DNA of 64,000 nt from Agromyces intestinalis (GTDB taxonomy: Bacteria; Actinomycetota; Actinomycetes; Actinomycetales; Microbacteriaceae): positions 2,976,001 to 3,040,000 of the forward strand of contig NZ_CP043505.1 of the NCBI RefSeq assembly GCF_008365295.1, read 5' to 3'. Below, one piece after another: positions 32,436 through 48,073 of this stretch (position 1 is its first letter; the number at the start of each line of letters is the position of its first letter). The notes beneath the pieces are model-generated. The model did not search any database and was not told the DNA's origin. It saw only the letters and a list, made by a program, of their open reading frames with translations. The translations under genes were made by a program, and so were the position numbers.

Positions 32436-35400
32436 GCGCCTTGCGGATCCGCTGGATCGATACCGCCTCCGCGGTGCGCAGTTCCTGCGCGAACAGCGAG
32501 ACGCGCAGCTCTTCGAGCATCCATCTCGCGCGCACGAGGCGCGGGTCGGCGTCGGGGTCGATGGGGATTCGGCCGCCGGCGTCGGCGAACGCCTTCGTCG
32601 CCTCCTCGACCTCGGTCAACGATCGCCGGTCACGACCGGGGTCGCCCTGGAGCTTGCGCACGCGCAGGATGATCGCCTCGAGGTAGCGGGGCAGGTGGCG
32701 AAGCCGCTCGAGCCCCGTCGCCGAGATGAATCCGACGGGAACGAGCGATTCGAGTTGACTGCGCGCGTCGGCGAGCGGCGACATGAGGGTGAGGCTCGCG
32801 GCCTTCGAGATCGCTTTGTCGGCCTCGCGGGCGAGCTTCAGGATGCGCGCCGCGAGCGCCGCGGTCTCGAACATGCGGTCCATGACGACCGCCGCGACGG
32901 CATCGCGCACGGCGTCGAACTCCGCGCGGGTGCGCAGCAGCCCGTCGGGGTGCCGGGCGCGCAGCTCGGCGTCCACGACCGCGAGCAGGGCGTCGTCGAG
33001 CAGTGCCCGCGGCCCGGCGTACGCGCTCGCCGCGAGGGCGAGCTTCTCCTCGTTCGAGAGGTGCTCCTGCACGTAGGCGACCGGCGAGGGCGTCGCGAGC
33101 ACGAGCAGCCGGCGGATGCCGCGTCGCGATGCGCGGTCGCGCTCCTCCGCGGTCGGCAGCAGCCGCAGCGACACGGATGCCCCGTCGTCGACGACGGCCG
33201 GATACGCGCGCACCACGTTGCCGCCGCGCCGGGTGTCGACGTGCGCCGGCAGCGCGTCCCACTCCCACGCGGTGCGACCGGTCGCCTCGGTGAACCCGCC
33301 GGTGTCGTCGGGCAGGTCGGATGCCACGGGCCCGCGCCGCCCGCCGTCGCGGCGCGCCGCCGCGGCATCCGACCTGCCGAAGGTCGCGGCGACCGCCTTG
33401 CCCGCGCGATCCGCGAGCCGAGCCTGGAGCGCGGCGAGGTCCTTGTCGCTGCCGGCCGTGCGGCCGCGATCGTCGACCGCGCGGAACGTCACCCGCAGGT
33501 GCGGCGGCACCCGGTCGAGGTCGAAGTCCGACGGATCGACCGGAGCGAACGTGAGCGCGCGGATCGTCTTCGCGACCACGTCGGCGAACGGCTCGCGCGC
33601 CTCGCCGCCCTCGGGCCCCGCTGGCAGCTCGGCTGAGATCTTCGCGGCCCACTCGGCGGCCGGAACCACCTGGCGGCGCAGCACTTTCGGCAGGGTTCGC
33701 AGCATCGCGGTGACGAGTTCGTCGCGCAGGCCCGGCACCTGCCAGTCGAACCCGGTCGCGTCCAGGCGCGGCAGCAGCACGAGCGGCACGATCACGGTCA
33801 CGCCGTCGTCGTCGGCGCCGGGTTCGAACCGGTAGGCGAGTCGCAGCGTCTGGTCGCCCTGCCTCCACCGGTCGGGGAATCCGTCGTCGCGGGTCTCGGG
33901 CACCTCGCCGAGCAGGTCGGCGGCGGTCATGGTGAGCAGGTCGGGCTGTCGGCGCTGCTCGCCGCGCCACCAGCGCTCGAACGCGCGCGTGTCGGTGACG
34001 TCGGCCGGGACGCGGGCTTCGTAGAAGGCGACGACCGCTTCGTCACCGACCAGGATGTCGCGCCGCCGCGTCCGCTCCTCGAGCTCGCCGAGCTCACGGC
34101 GAAGGTCGCGGTTGCGGCGCACGAACGCGAACACGCGCCGGTCGAGCGTGCTCCAGTCCCAGTCCTCTTCGACGAGCGCGTGGCGGATGAACAGATCGCG
34201 CGCGAGCGCCGCGTCGACCCGGGCGAGCTGGATGCGCCGCTTCGGCACGATCGGCACGCCGAACAGCACGACCTTCTCGTCGGCGACGGCGGCGCCCTGC
34301 TTGCGCTCCCAGCGCGGCGAGCTGAACGAGCGTTTGGCGAGCGGGCCGGCGAGCGGCTCCGCCCAGGCGGGGTCGATCGCGGCGTTCATCCGCGCGAAGA
34401 GGCGGCTGGTCTCCACGAGCTCGGCGCTCATGAGCGCCTGCGGCGGCTTCTTCGCGAGCGCAGAACCCGGGAAGACCGCGAACCGGGTACCCCGCGCGCC
34501 CAGGAACTCGGCGATCTGCCGGCGGCCCTTGCGCTCGGCCTCGCGGGCCTGCCCGGCCCCGCCGCGGCCCGAGGAGGTGCGCGCGTCGTCGCGGATGCCG
34601 AGCTGCGACAGCAGCCCCGCGAGCAGCGCTCGGTGGATGCCGTCGGGGTTCGGCGCGACCCCGCCCGCCGAGCCCGTCGAAGCGGCCACGTGCAGCCCGA
34701 GCGGCTTCGCGAGTCGCACGAGCTGGCGGTACAGGTCCTGCCACTCGCGCACCCGCAGGTAGTTCAGATACTCGGCCTTGCAGAGCCGGCGGAACGCGCT
34801 GCCCGAGAGCTCGCGCTGGCGTTCCTCGAGGTGGTTCCAGAGGTTCAGCAGGGTGAGGAAGTCGCTGGTCGGGTCGACGAACCGGGCATGTGCGGCGGTC
34901 GCCTGCTCGCGCTGCTCGAGCGGTCGCTCGCGCGGGTCCTGGATGGTGAGCCCGGCGACGATCGCGAGCACCTCGCGGCTCACGCCCTGCGCCTTCGACT
35001 CGAGCACCATGCGCCCGAAGCGAGGCTCGATCGGCAGTCGTGCGAGCTGGCGCCCGATCCGGGTCAGGCGCGGCCCCTCCCGCTCGATCCCGCCATCGTC
35101 GATCGCCCCCAGCTCTCGCAGCAGTTCGACGCCGTCGCGCACGCCGCGCGCGTCGGGCGGCGTGAGGAACGGGAACTCCTCGACCGCGCCGAGCCCGAGC
35201 GAGGCCATCTGCAGGATGACCGCGGCGAGGTTCGTCCGCAGGATTTCGGGGTCGGTGTACTCGGGCCGCCGGTCGTAGTCGTCCTCGGAGTACAGCCGGA
35301 TCGCGATGCCGTCGCTCGTGCGCCCCGACCGCCCCGACCGCTGGTTCGCCGACGCCTGCGAGATCGGCTCGATGGGCAGGCGCTGCACCTTCGAGCGGGT

Positions 35401-36405
35401 CGAGTAGCGGCTGATGCGCGCGGTGCCGGCGTCGATCACGTACCGGATGCCGGGAACGGTCAGGCTCGTCTCCGCCACGTTGGTCGCCAGCACGACCCGC
35501 CGTCGCACCCCCGGCACCTTCGACGGCTCGAACACGCGGTGCTGGTCTGCCGAGCTCAGCCGGCCGTAGAGCGGCAGCACCTCGGTGAGCCCGGCCGCGC
35601 CGCGCCGGGTCGTGTGAGCGCGCACCGCCTGCTCGGCGTCGCGGATCTCGCCCTCGCCGCTCAGGAACACGAGGACGTCGCCCGGCGCCTCGCGGTCGAG
35701 TTCGTCGAGTGCGTCGAGGATTCCCCGCTGCACATCGCGGTCCTCCGCGGCCGCTCCCTCATCGTCGTCCGAGGCATCCGATGCACCTGCATCCGCGACC
35801 AACGGCCGGTACCGCACCTCGACCGGATACGTGCGCCCCGACACCTCGATCACGGGAGCCGGTCGCTCCGATGCATCCGCGAAATGCCTCGCGAAGCTCT
35901 CGGGGTCGATGGTCGCGCTCGTGACGATCACCTTGAGGTCGGGCCGCCGCGGCAGCAGCCGCTTCAGGTACCCGAGCAGGAAGTCGATGTTCAGGCTGCG
36001 CTCGTGCGCCTCGTCGATGATGATCGTGTCGTACCGGCGAAGCTCGCGATCGCGATGGATCTCGTTCAGCAGGATCCCGTCGGTCATCACCTTGATGACG
36101 GTCGACTCGCTCACTCGGTCGGTGAACCGCACCTGGTAGCCGACGAGACCGCCGACCTCGTCGCCGAGCTCCTCGGCCACCCGCTCGGCGATGGTACGAG
36201 CGGCGATGCGGCGGGGCTGGGTGTGCGCGATCGAGGTGCGCCCGAGCTCGAGGCAGATCTTCGGCAGCTGGGTGGTCTTGCCCGACCCGGTGGCGCCGGC
36301 GACGATGACCACCTGGTGGTCGCGGATGGCGCGCGCGATCTCCTCCCGCTGCGCTGAGACCGGCAGCTCGGGAGGGTAGGAGATCACGGGGATCGCGGCG
36401 GGCAT
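32425..36405 (-). CDS. hrpA: ATP-dependent RNA helicase HrpA (DEAH family)
   Basis: 1326 residues, the normal HrpA length. Motif I is GATGSGKTTQ (37-46), motif Ia is TQPRRIAARTIAERVAEE, motif II is IIDEAHERSLN (DEAH, near residue 138), motif III is VTSATID, and motif VI is QRSGRSGRTSDG. The helicase core is followed by HA2/OB-fold regions and the long C-terminal DUF3418 domain specific to HrpA. It resolves stalled or collided ribosomes and structured RNA. I chose the ATG at 36405, behind GGAGG, rather than the ORF beginning further upstream. It stands alone between convergent SRPBCC and a divergent AKR. Confidence 0.96.
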   Translation of the reverse strand: MPAAIPVISYPPELPVSAQREEIARAIRDHQVVIVAGATGSGKTTQLPKICLELGRTSIAHTQPRRIAARTIAERVAEELGDEVGGLVGYQVRFTDRVSESTVIKVMTDGILLNEIHRDRELRRYDTIIIDEAHERSLNIDFLLGYLKRLLPRRPDLKVIVTSATIDPESFARHFADASERPAPVIEVSGRTYPVEVRYRPLVADAGASDASDDDEGAAAEDRDVQRGILDALDELDREAPGDVLVFLSGEGEIRDAEQAVRAHTTRRGAAGLTEVLPLYGRLSSADQHRVFEPSKVPGVRRRVVLATNVAETSLTVPGIRYVIDAGTARISRYSTRSKVQRLPIEPISQASANQRSGRSGRTSDGIAIRLYSEDDYDRRPEYTDPEILRTNLAAVILQMASLGLGAVEEFPFLTPPDARGVRDGVELLRELGAIDDGGIEREGPRLTRIGRQLARLPIEPRFGRMVLESKAQGVSREVLAIVAGLTIQDPRERPLEQREQATAAHARFVDPTSDFLTLLNLWNHLEERQRELSGSAFRRLCKAEYLNYLRVREWQDLYRQLVRLAKPLGLHVAASTGSAGGVAPNPDGIHRALLAGLLSQLGIRDDARTSSGRGGAGQAREAERKGRRQIAEFLGARGTRFAVFPGSALAKKPPQALMSAELVETSRLFARMNAAIDPAWAEPLAGPLAKRSFSSPRWERKQGAAVADEKVVLFGVPIVPKRRIQLARVDAALARDLFIRHALVEEDWDWSTLDRRVFAFVRRNRDLRRELGELEERTRRRDILVGDEAVVAFYEARVPADVTDTRAFERWWRGEQRRQPDLLTMTAADLLGEVPETRDDGFPDRWRQGDQTLRLAYRFEPGADDDGVTVIVPLVLLPRLDATGFDWQVPGLRDELVTAMLRTLPKVLRRQVVPAAEWAAKISAELPAGPEGGEAREPFADVVAKTIRALTFAPVDPSDFDLDRVPPHLRVTFRAVDDRGRTAGSDKDLAALQARLADRAGKAVAATFGRSDAAAARRDGGRRGPVASDLPDDTGGFTEATGRTAWEWDALPAHVDTRRGGNVVRAYPAVVDDGASVSLRLLPTAEERDRASRRGIRRLLVLATPSPVAYVQEHLSNEEKLALAASAYAGPRALLDDALLAVVDAELRARHPDGLLRTRAEFDAVRDAVAAVVMDRMFETAALAARILKLAREADKAISKAASLTLMSPLADARSQLESLVPVGFISATGLERLRHLPRYLEAIILRVRKLQGDPGRDRRSLTEVEEATKAFADAGGRIPIDPDADPRLVRARWMLEELRVSLFAQELRTAEAVSIQRIRKALSS

Positions 36406-36482
36406 AGCCCTCCATCGTACGGCGGCTGCAGTCGGGCGATCGCGCACCGCGAACGGGCTGTCGGATGCCGCGACCCGCGTGA

Positions 36483-37334
<852 letters not shown>

Positions 37335-37363
37335 CGCTCGGGATCGGCTGCGCGAGCGTGGGG

Positions 37364-37393
37364 AGGCGGGGTATCCGATCGGATGCCCCGCCT
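37364..37393 (+). terminator. Long palindromic terminator after the aldo/keto reductase
   Basis: AGGCGGGG (37364-37371) pairs with CCCCGCCT (37386-37393). T37372 and G37385 form a wobble, and the interior ATCCGATCGGAT is itself a perfect palindrome, so the whole 30 bp is a near-perfect dyad. It should stop transcription before the rRNA promoter. Confidence 0.75.
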
Positions 37394-37590
37394 TCCGCGT
37401 GTTTCCGGGGATCTCGAGCCGGCCGCGCGGGCTGCGGCACCCGCGACACGCCCGGGATGCACGCCCGATTTGGCCGGATGCCGCACCGCCGCGTAACTTA
37501 TTCCATGTCGCCGCGGCGAGCGAGAGAGCGAAAAGCTCCTGGCAAGCAAGCGAGCGAAGATCTTAGCCAAATAACCTCGAAGGCGCAGCA
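37394..37590. other. Intergenic region upstream of the rRNA promoter
   Basis: No gene is supported. It contains AT-richer stretches (AACTTATTCC at 37496-37505, ATCTTAGCCAAATAACC near 37560) that may be upstream promoter elements for rrn. A short frame starting at ATG 37504 runs straight into the transcribed leader and is not considered coding. Confidence 0.5.
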
Positions 37591-37619
37591 TTGCGACTCG
37601 GTGATTTCAAGCCTAAGAT
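37591..37619 (+). promoter_or_regulatory. rRNA operon promoter
   Basis: TTGCGA (37591-37596), a 17-bp spacer and TAAGAT (37614-37619) give a near-consensus sigma-70/SigA promoter. Transcription would start near 37626, producing a leader of about 350 nt before 16S. Confidence 0.65.
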
Positions 37620-37799
37620 TGAACCTCCACTCCGATCCCGAATCCGGTTCTGATACCGGCTGGTTCCGACCAGGTCGGGAGGCTGTGAAACAGCCGCGAG
37701 GAACGGGACTTCGGTTCCAGGGTCTCGCTCCGAGGTGGTATGGTTGACAGGTTGCCCTGGGGGCAGGCCGAGAGGCTGAAACCCCGGTGCGTCCGTTTC

Positions 37800-37816
37800 T
37801 TGAGAACTCAACAGCG
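37800..37816 (+). promoter_or_regulatory. boxA-like antitermination motif in the rRNA leader
   Basis: TTGAGAACTCAACAGCG is the conserved actinobacterial rrn leader motif. A related copy, TTGAGAACTACATAGTG, stands in the 16S-23S spacer at 39789-39805, as expected for Nus-factor antitermination signals ahead of each large rRNA. Confidence 0.6.
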
Positions 37817-37973
37817 TGCACTATGTTCAATGCCAATTTTTGAACCCTGTCCTGCCTCTTTTTTGGGGTGGGTGGGATTCCTTTGATTGATGGACAATTT
37901 GGCGAGAGTCAGTTGTTTCTCTGTCAGTGATTGAATTTCCTGGCTGCTCTTTTGGGGTGGTTGGGGCCAAGTT

Positions 37974-43067
<5,094 letters not shown>

Positions 43068-43231
43068 AACCCCACATTCCAGTTCAAAGGAATTTCCTGG
43101 TTGCTCGCGTCCACTCTGTGGTTCCCTTCAGACGGAAACCCAACACACAACACAGAACACCGACAACAGAACAGTGTTCGAAACACAGACCACCAACCCC
43201 CACCCACCCGGGCGGGCACGTTGGTTCTAGA

Positions 43232-43350
43232 GTTTCGGCGGCCATAGCGTCAGGGAAACGCCCGGACACATTCCGAACCCGGAAGCTAAGACTGACAGCG
43301 CCGATGGTACTGCAGGGGCGACCCTGTGGGAGAGTAGGACACCGCCGGAC
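43232..43350 (+). rRNA. rrf: 5S ribosomal RNA
   Basis: About 119 nt. The terminal helix GTTTCGGCGG at 43232 pairs with CCGCCGGAC at the 3' end. The conserved internal segments TTCCGAACCCGGAAGCTAAG and GCGCCGATGGTACTGC are intact. It lies about 165 bases downstream of 23S; that spacer is A/C-rich (CAACACACAACACAGAACAC) and holds no gene. Confidence 0.95.
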
Positions 43351-43363
43351 ATCCTTTCGAGAG

Positions 43364-43396
43364 GAGCCGCCCAGAGATGGGCGGCTCTTCTTGGTT
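43364..43396 (+). terminator. rRNA operon terminator
   Basis: GAGCCGCCCA (43364-43373), loop GAGA and TGGGCGGCTC (43378-43387) form a perfect 10-bp stem, followed by the T-rich tail TTCTTGGTT. It is placed directly after 5S. Confidence 0.92.
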
Positions 43397-43457
43397 AACG
43401 CCCGCTTCGTTCACCCGCTCGCTGCGACGCACTCCGGCGCGGGCACGCGCTCGGCAA

Positions 43458-43463
43458 TACGCT
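43458..43463 (+). promoter_or_regulatory. -10 element of leaderless DUF255 gene
   Basis: TACGCT ends six bases before the ATG at 43470, the same hexamer and spacing as at galU. There is no Shine-Dalgarno. Confidence 0.55.
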
Positions 43464-43469
43464 GGTCGT

Positions 43470-45353
43470 ATGGCCGATCGACTCGCGAACGCGGTGAGCC
43501 CGTATCTCCGGGCGCATGCCGACAACCCGGTCGACTGGTACCCGTGGGGTGAAGAGGCCTTCGCCGCCGCGGTCGAGCGCGGCGTTCCGGTGATGATCTC
43601 GATCGGCTACGCCACGTGCCACTGGTGCCACGTGATGGCCCGTGAGAGCTTCAGCGATCCGGCGATCGCGCAGCTGCTGAACGAACGTTTCGTCGCGATC
43701 AAGGTCGACCGGGAGGAGCATCCCGAGGTCGATGGCGCGTACCTGGCCGCGGCGAGTGCGTTCACGCGCCAACTCGGCTGGCCGTTGACGGTCTTCGCCG
43801 ACCCGAAAGGTCGGGCGTTCTACGCCGGCACGTACTTCCCGCCGCGCGCGGTCGGCGGGGTCCCGGCGTTCCGCGAGGTGCTGCTCGCGGTCGATGAGGC
43901 GTGGCACGATCGGCGGGATGAGCTCGATGCCACGGCGTCGGCCGTCGCCGAGGCACTGGCCGAGGCATCCGTGTTCGGTCCCGAGTCCGCGCCGCCGCAG
44001 CGCGCGGTGCTCGAACGCGCCGCTGCGCAACTCGCGGCCGGCGAGGATCCGGTGCACGGGGGGTTCGGCGGTGCGCCGAAGTTCCCGGTCGCGCCCGTGC
44101 TGGCGTTCCTCGCGGGCATGGGCGGCGATCCGCGTGCGCTCGCGCGGCGGACGCTGCTGCGGATGGGGGCGTCGCCGCTGCGCGACCCGGTCGACGGGGG
44201 GTTCTTCCGGTACGCGACCCGGGCCGACTGGAGCGAACCGCACTACGAGCGAATGCTGTCGGACAACGCGCTGCTGCTCGGGCTCGCGGCCGAGCTCATC
44301 GCGGATGCGCGACGCTCGGCTTCGGCCGACGCGCCGCGGCTCGAGGCGCTCGCCCGCGACCTGGTGCGGTTCCTGCTCGAGACGATGCGGGTGCCGGGCG
44401 GCGGCTTCGCGAGCGCACAGGACTCCGAGAGCACCATCGACGGCGTACGCAACGAGGGCGGATACTACGCGCGCGACCGCGACGGGCGGGCGGGGCTCGA
44501 GCCGCCACCGCTCGATGAGAAGATCCTCACGGGATGGAACGGGCTCGCGATCGGCGCTTTGGCGAGGGCGGGGGCGGTGCTCGGGGACGACGCGGCGATC
44601 GCCGCAGCGCGAGAGACCGCCGACTGGCTGCTCGAGCGCCACGTGACCGACGACGGCCGACTGCTGCGCGCGTCTCGCGACGGCGTCGCGTCCACCGCGA
44701 GCTCGACGCTCGAGGACACGGGCATGTTGGCGGGCGGCCTCATCGAGGTCGCTGCGGCCACCGGCGACGTGCGCTACGCCGCAGCCGCACGCGACCTCGT
44801 CGACGCCGCGATCGACGCGGGCACCGCGGCATCCAGCTCCGCCTCCGGGTTCGCAGCACCCGACGGCGCCGATCCGGTGCTTGCCGCCCGGGGTCTCGCC
44901 CTGCCGGCCGACCCCGCGGAGGGGGCCGCTCCGTCGGGCATCACGACGATCGCCGACGCGGCGCGGCTGCTGCACGCGCTCGGCGCGGGCGATCGGTACC
45001 GAGATGCCGCGGAGCGGGCGGCATCCGCGCTCGTGGACCCCGCGCTCGCGCGCCCGATCGCGTTCGGCGGCACCCTGCGCCTGCTCGCCGACCTCGACGC
45101 GCCGCTCGTGCAGGTGGTCACCGTCGTCGCGGCGGCCGGCGCAGCGTCGGAGCTCGCCGACGAGACGCGTCAGCACGAGGCATCCGTCGCCGTCGTCGTG
45201 ACCGACGCCCAGGCCGCAGCCTTCGCCGAGGCCGGGTTCGAGCTGTTCGAAGCGCGGAGCTCGGGTGGCGACGCGCTCGCCTACCGGTGCGAGGCGTTCG
45301 TCTGCGCGCTGCCCGTCGGCGACGCCGACCGGCTGCGGAGCCTCGCCGCATGA
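43470..45353 (+). CDS. DUF255 thioredoxin-fold / six-hairpin glycosidase-like protein
   Basis: 627 residues, YyaL/SPATA20-like. The N-terminal thioredoxin-like domain begins with the signature [22 protein letters not shown] and has CHWC (Cys50, Cys53) in [11 protein letters not shown]. The rest is an (alpha/alpha)6 barrel related to N-acylglucosamine epimerases ([33 protein letters not shown]). The biochemical role is not established; disulfide reduction plus sugar chemistry is often proposed. It is coupled to pnuC by ATGA overlap, directly behind the rRNA terminator. Confidence 0.92.
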   Translation: MADRLANAVSPYLRAHADNPVDWYPWGEEAFAAAVERGVPVMISIGYATCHWCHVMARESFSDPAIAQLLNERFVAIKVDREEHPEVDGAYLAAASAFTRQLGWPLTVFADPKGRAFYAGTYFPPRAVGGVPAFREVLLAVDEAWHDRRDELDATASAVAEALAEASVFGPESAPPQRAVLERAAAQLAAGEDPVHGGFGGAPKFPVAPVLAFLAGMGGDPRALARRTLLRMGASPLRDPVDGGFFRYATRADWSEPHYERMLSDNALLLGLAAELIADARRSASADAPRLEALARDLVRFLLETMRVPGGGFASAQDSESTIDGVRNEGGYYARDRDGRAGLEPPPLDEKILTGWNGLAIGALARAGAVLGDDAAIAAARETADWLLERHVTDDGRLLRASRDGVASTASSTLEDTGMLAGGLIEVAAATGDVRYAAAARDLVDAAIDAGTAASSSASGFAAPDGADPVLAARGLALPADPAEGAAPSGITTIADAARLLHALGAGDRYRDAAERAASALVDPALARPIAFGGTLRLLADLDAPLVQVVTVVAAAGAASELADETRQHEASVAVVVTDAQAAAFAEAGFELFEARSSGGDALAYRCEAFVCALPVGDADRLRSLAA

Positions 45354-46036
45354 ACCCGATCGAGTGGCTGTTCGACGCGACCCTCGTGATCGGCGACCAG
45401 CAGATCCTCTGGCGCGAGATCGTCGGCAACCTCTTCGGTCTCGCGAGTGCGATCGGCGGGCTGCGACGCAAGGTCTGGGCGTGGCCGGTCGGCATCGTCG
45501 GCAACCTGCTGCTGCTCACGGTGTTCCTCGGCGCGGTGTTCGGCACGCCGAACCCGGTGAACCTGCTCGGTCAGGCGGGCCGGCAGATCATGTTCATCAC
45601 GGTGTCGGTCTACGGATGGATCCGGTGGTCGCAGCACCGGCACGTCGCCGACACGGCGGTCGACCCGCACTGGGCCGGCTGGAAGGTGCGGCTGGCACTG
45701 GTCGCCGTCATGCTCGGCGGCACGCTGCTGCTCACACCCGTGTTCCGCGCGCTGGGCTCGTTCGAGCCGGTGTGGGCCGATGCGTGGATCTTCGTCGGGT
45801 CGCTGCTGGCGACGTGGGGCATGGCGAAGGGGTGGACCGAGTTCTGGTTGATCTGGGTCGCGGTCGACGCGGTCGGCGTGCCGCTGCTCATCAGCGCCGG
45901 GTACTGGGCGTCGGCGACGCTCTACCTCGTGTACGGCGCGTTCACGATCTTCGGGTTCTTCACGTGGATGCGCGTGCAGCGGCGGGCTACCAGCTCGACG
46001 GCACCCGGTCGAGCATCGACCACACCGCGCGACTGA
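45350..46036 (+). CDS. pnuC: PnuC-type nicotinamide riboside transporter
   Basis: 228 residues and seven or so TM helices. [34 protein letters not shown] (residues ~18-50; two segments) and [13 protein letters not shown] are typical PnuC features, including conserved Trp/Asn/Gln residues around the substrate site. Transport is facilitated diffusion of nicotinamide riboside, trapped by later phosphorylation. The start overlaps the DUF255 stop. The last 50 bp overlap the convergent 110-residue gene. Confidence 0.93.
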   Translation: MNPIEWLFDATLVIGDQQILWREIVGNLFGLASAIGGLRRKVWAWPVGIVGNLLLLTVFLGAVFGTPNPVNLLGQAGRQIMFITVSVYGWIRWSQHRHVADTAVDPHWAGWKVRLALVAVMLGGTLLLTPVFRALGSFEPVWADAWIFVGSLLATWGMAKGWTEFWLIWVAVDAVGVPLLISAGYWASATLYLVYGAFTIFGFFTWMRVQRRATSSTAPGRASTTPRD

Positions 46037-46319
46037 GCTCGGGGTGATCGGCCGCGATGTCGCGCAGCACCTCGAACTCGAACCTGGCCGCGTCGCCGGC
46101 CTTCGCGGTCGGGTGATAGGCGCGGGCCCGAGCGGGACTCCAGCGCTCGGAATGCAGGCGCTCTTCGCGGAGCGTCGCGACGACCTGCTCGTCGACCGAC
46201 GGCAGTTCGGGCAGGAACGCCCACGGGTCTTCGCCGAGCCGGCAGCGCAGCTCGATGAGCGCGGACAATTCGTCGCGCGCCTCCTGGCGGAGTTGTTCCA
46301 GTGTCGTCGACTGCGGCAT
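45987..46319 (-). CDS. Hypothetical protein (110 aa)
   Basis: A soluble, mostly helical protein: STTLEQLRQEARDELSALIELRCRL at the N-terminus, then EDPWAFLPELPSVDEQVVATLREERL, and a C-terminal [15 protein letters not shown]. No recognised motif. ATG at 46319 with AGGGGAGG about five bases upstream (a good Shine-Dalgarno on the minus strand). It is antisense to the last 50 bp of pnuC. Coding status is supported by codon usage and the start signal. Confidence 0.65.
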   Translation of the reverse strand: MPQSTTLEQLRQEARDELSALIELRCRLGEDPWAFLPELPSVDEQVVATLREERLHSERWSPARARAYHPTAKAGDAARFEFEVLRDIAADHPELSRAVWSMLDRVPSSW

Positions 46320-46441
46320 CGCGACCTCCCCTCGCTCTCTCGATGCTAGTCACGCTACGGGGTACGTGTGACGCGCGGGTTACGTCGGGCGTCCCCGGAT
46401 GTCGGCAGGATGACGCGCTGGTGACCGGGTTGAATGGGGGC

Positions 46442-48073
46442 ATGGGCTTGGAGTCACGCTTCGACGTCGCGCCGGATGCCGCGTCCGCCGATCTCGTCGA
46501 CCGGTTGCGCACCGACCTCGAACGCACGCCGTACACGGTCGACGCGATCGAGGCGCTGTGGGAACGGCGGATCGCGGTCGCGCGCACGCACCCGGGCGAC
46601 GCGCTTCGGCGCGGGCACCGGGTGCCCGCGGAGCGGGCGCTTGCGGAGGTCGACGCGACGGATGCCGCGCTCGCGACACTGGTGCGGTTCCTGCTGCTCG
46701 GTCTGCGCGTCGACGCCGACGCGCTCGGCGCCGCCCTGCCGACGCTCGGCGTCGGCGGCGCGATCGAACTGGGGCTCGCGGTATCCGACCGCTCTGATCC
46801 CGACCTGGTGACGCCGCTGATCGACCTGCGGCCGTACGCGTTCACCGACGCGATCGGCGCGGACGAATGGTGGATCGCATCGGACCTCGGCGAGCTCGCG
46901 GTCGGTGGCGCGCTGCCCGAGGACCACGTGCTCGGCGTCGGCGGGGCGTCCACGACGCTGAGCGGCCTCATCGTGCAGCGGCCCGCCCACCGCACGCTCG
47001 ACCTGGGCACCGGCAGCGGCATCCAGGCCCTGCACGCATCGCGGTTCAGCGACCGGGTGATCGCGACCGACATCTCGGCGCGCGCACTGGCGCTCGCCCG
47101 GTTCGCCGCGGCGTTGAACCGCGTCGACACGATCGAGTTCCGCATCGGCAGCCTCTACGAGCCGGTCGCGGGCGAGCGGTTCGACCGGATCGTGTCGAAC
47201 CCGCCGTTCGTCATCACGCCACGGGTCGAGGGCGTGCCGAGCTACGAGTACCGCGACGGCGGACTCGTCGGCGACGGCATCGTCGAGGCGGTCGTACGCG
47301 GCGCCGCCGAACACCTCGCGCCGGGCGGCATCGCGCAGTTCCTCGCGAACTGGGAGTATCGCGGCGGCACGGATGGCGGCACGGACGGCGACAGCGATGG
47401 CGACGGCCTCGCTCGGGTCGTCGGATGGCTCGCCGGCACCGGGCTCGAGTACTGGATCGTCGAACGCGAACGTCAGGATCCGAGCGCCTACGCCGAGACG
47501 TGGATCCGCGACGGTGGCACCCGGCCGGGGTCGGCCGAGTTCGAGGCGCTGCACGCGGCATGGCTCGATGACTTCGCCCGGCGCGGCGTCGACTCGGTCG
47601 GATTCGGGTACGTGCTGCTGCGCCGACCCGGAGGCGGGCGAGCGCCGACGCTGCGTCGCGTGGAACGCCGGCACGGCCCGGTCGGCGACAACCCGGGCGG
47701 TCTCGGCGCGCACTTCGACGCGGTGCTCGAGGCATCCGACATCGTGGACGCGCTCGACGACGATGCCCTGCGCGGCCTCGCCCTCGTCGTCGCGCCCGAC
47801 GTCACCGAGGAACGCCACCACTGGCCCGGCGCCGAGCAGCCGACCGCGATCCTGCTGCGCCAAGGCGGCGGATTCGGGCGGGCGATCGACGCGGGCACCG
47901 CGCTCACCGCGCTGGTCGGGGCATCCGACGGATCATTGCCGCTCGGAGCGATCTCGGACGCGATCGCCGACCTGCTCGACGCCGATGCCGTCGCGCTCTG
48001 GGCCGAGCTCGCACCCGAGGTGCGCGCGCTCGTGCACGACGGACTGCTCGTGCCGGCCGCGCACCAGTCCTAG
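46442..48073 (+). CDS. Class I SAM-dependent methyltransferase with NPPF motif
   Basis: 543 residues. An N-terminal ~165-residue region unlike common methyltransferases (similar to DUF7059-type recognition domains) is followed by a SAM-binding domain: RTLDLGTGSGIQALHAS (187-193 glycine loop), RVIATDISARALALARF and IVSNPPFVITP (NPPF 253-256, as in PrmC/HemK and N6-adenine enzymes). NPPF implies methylation of an amide or exocyclic amino group, of either a protein Gln or a nucleic-acid base. A Gly/Asp-rich insertion (GGTDGGTDGDSDGDG) interrupts the fold near residue 310. TTGAAT ends six bases before the ATG. Confidence 0.85.
   Translation: MGLESRFDVAPDAASADLVDRLRTDLERTPYTVDAIEALWERRIAVARTHPGDALRRGHRVPAERALAEVDATDAALATLVRFLLLGLRVDADALGAALPTLGVGGAIELGLAVSDRSDPDLVTPLIDLRPYAFTDAIGADEWWIASDLGELAVGGALPEDHVLGVGGASTTLSGLIVQRPAHRTLDLGTGSGIQALHASRFSDRVIATDISARALALARFAAALNRVDTIEFRIGSLYEPVAGERFDRIVSNPPFVITPRVEGVPSYEYRDGGLVGDGIVEAVVRGAAEHLAPGGIAQFLANWEYRGGTDGGTDGDSDGDGLARVVGWLAGTGLEYWIVERERQDPSAYAETWIRDGGTRPGSAEFEALHAAWLDDFARRGVDSVGFGYVLLRRPGGGRAPTLRRVERRHGPVGDNPGGLGAHFDAVLEASDIVDALDDDALRGLALVVAPDVTEERHHWPGAEQPTAILLRQGGGFGRAIDAGTALTALVGASDGSLPLGAISDAIADLLDADAVALWAELAPEVRALVHDGLLVPAAHQS

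Noticed and set aside
37504-37747. Open frame starting at an ATG in the rRNA leader
   Set aside because: It overlaps the rRNA promoter and transcribed leader, lacks a start signal and has codon use unlike the neighbouring genes.
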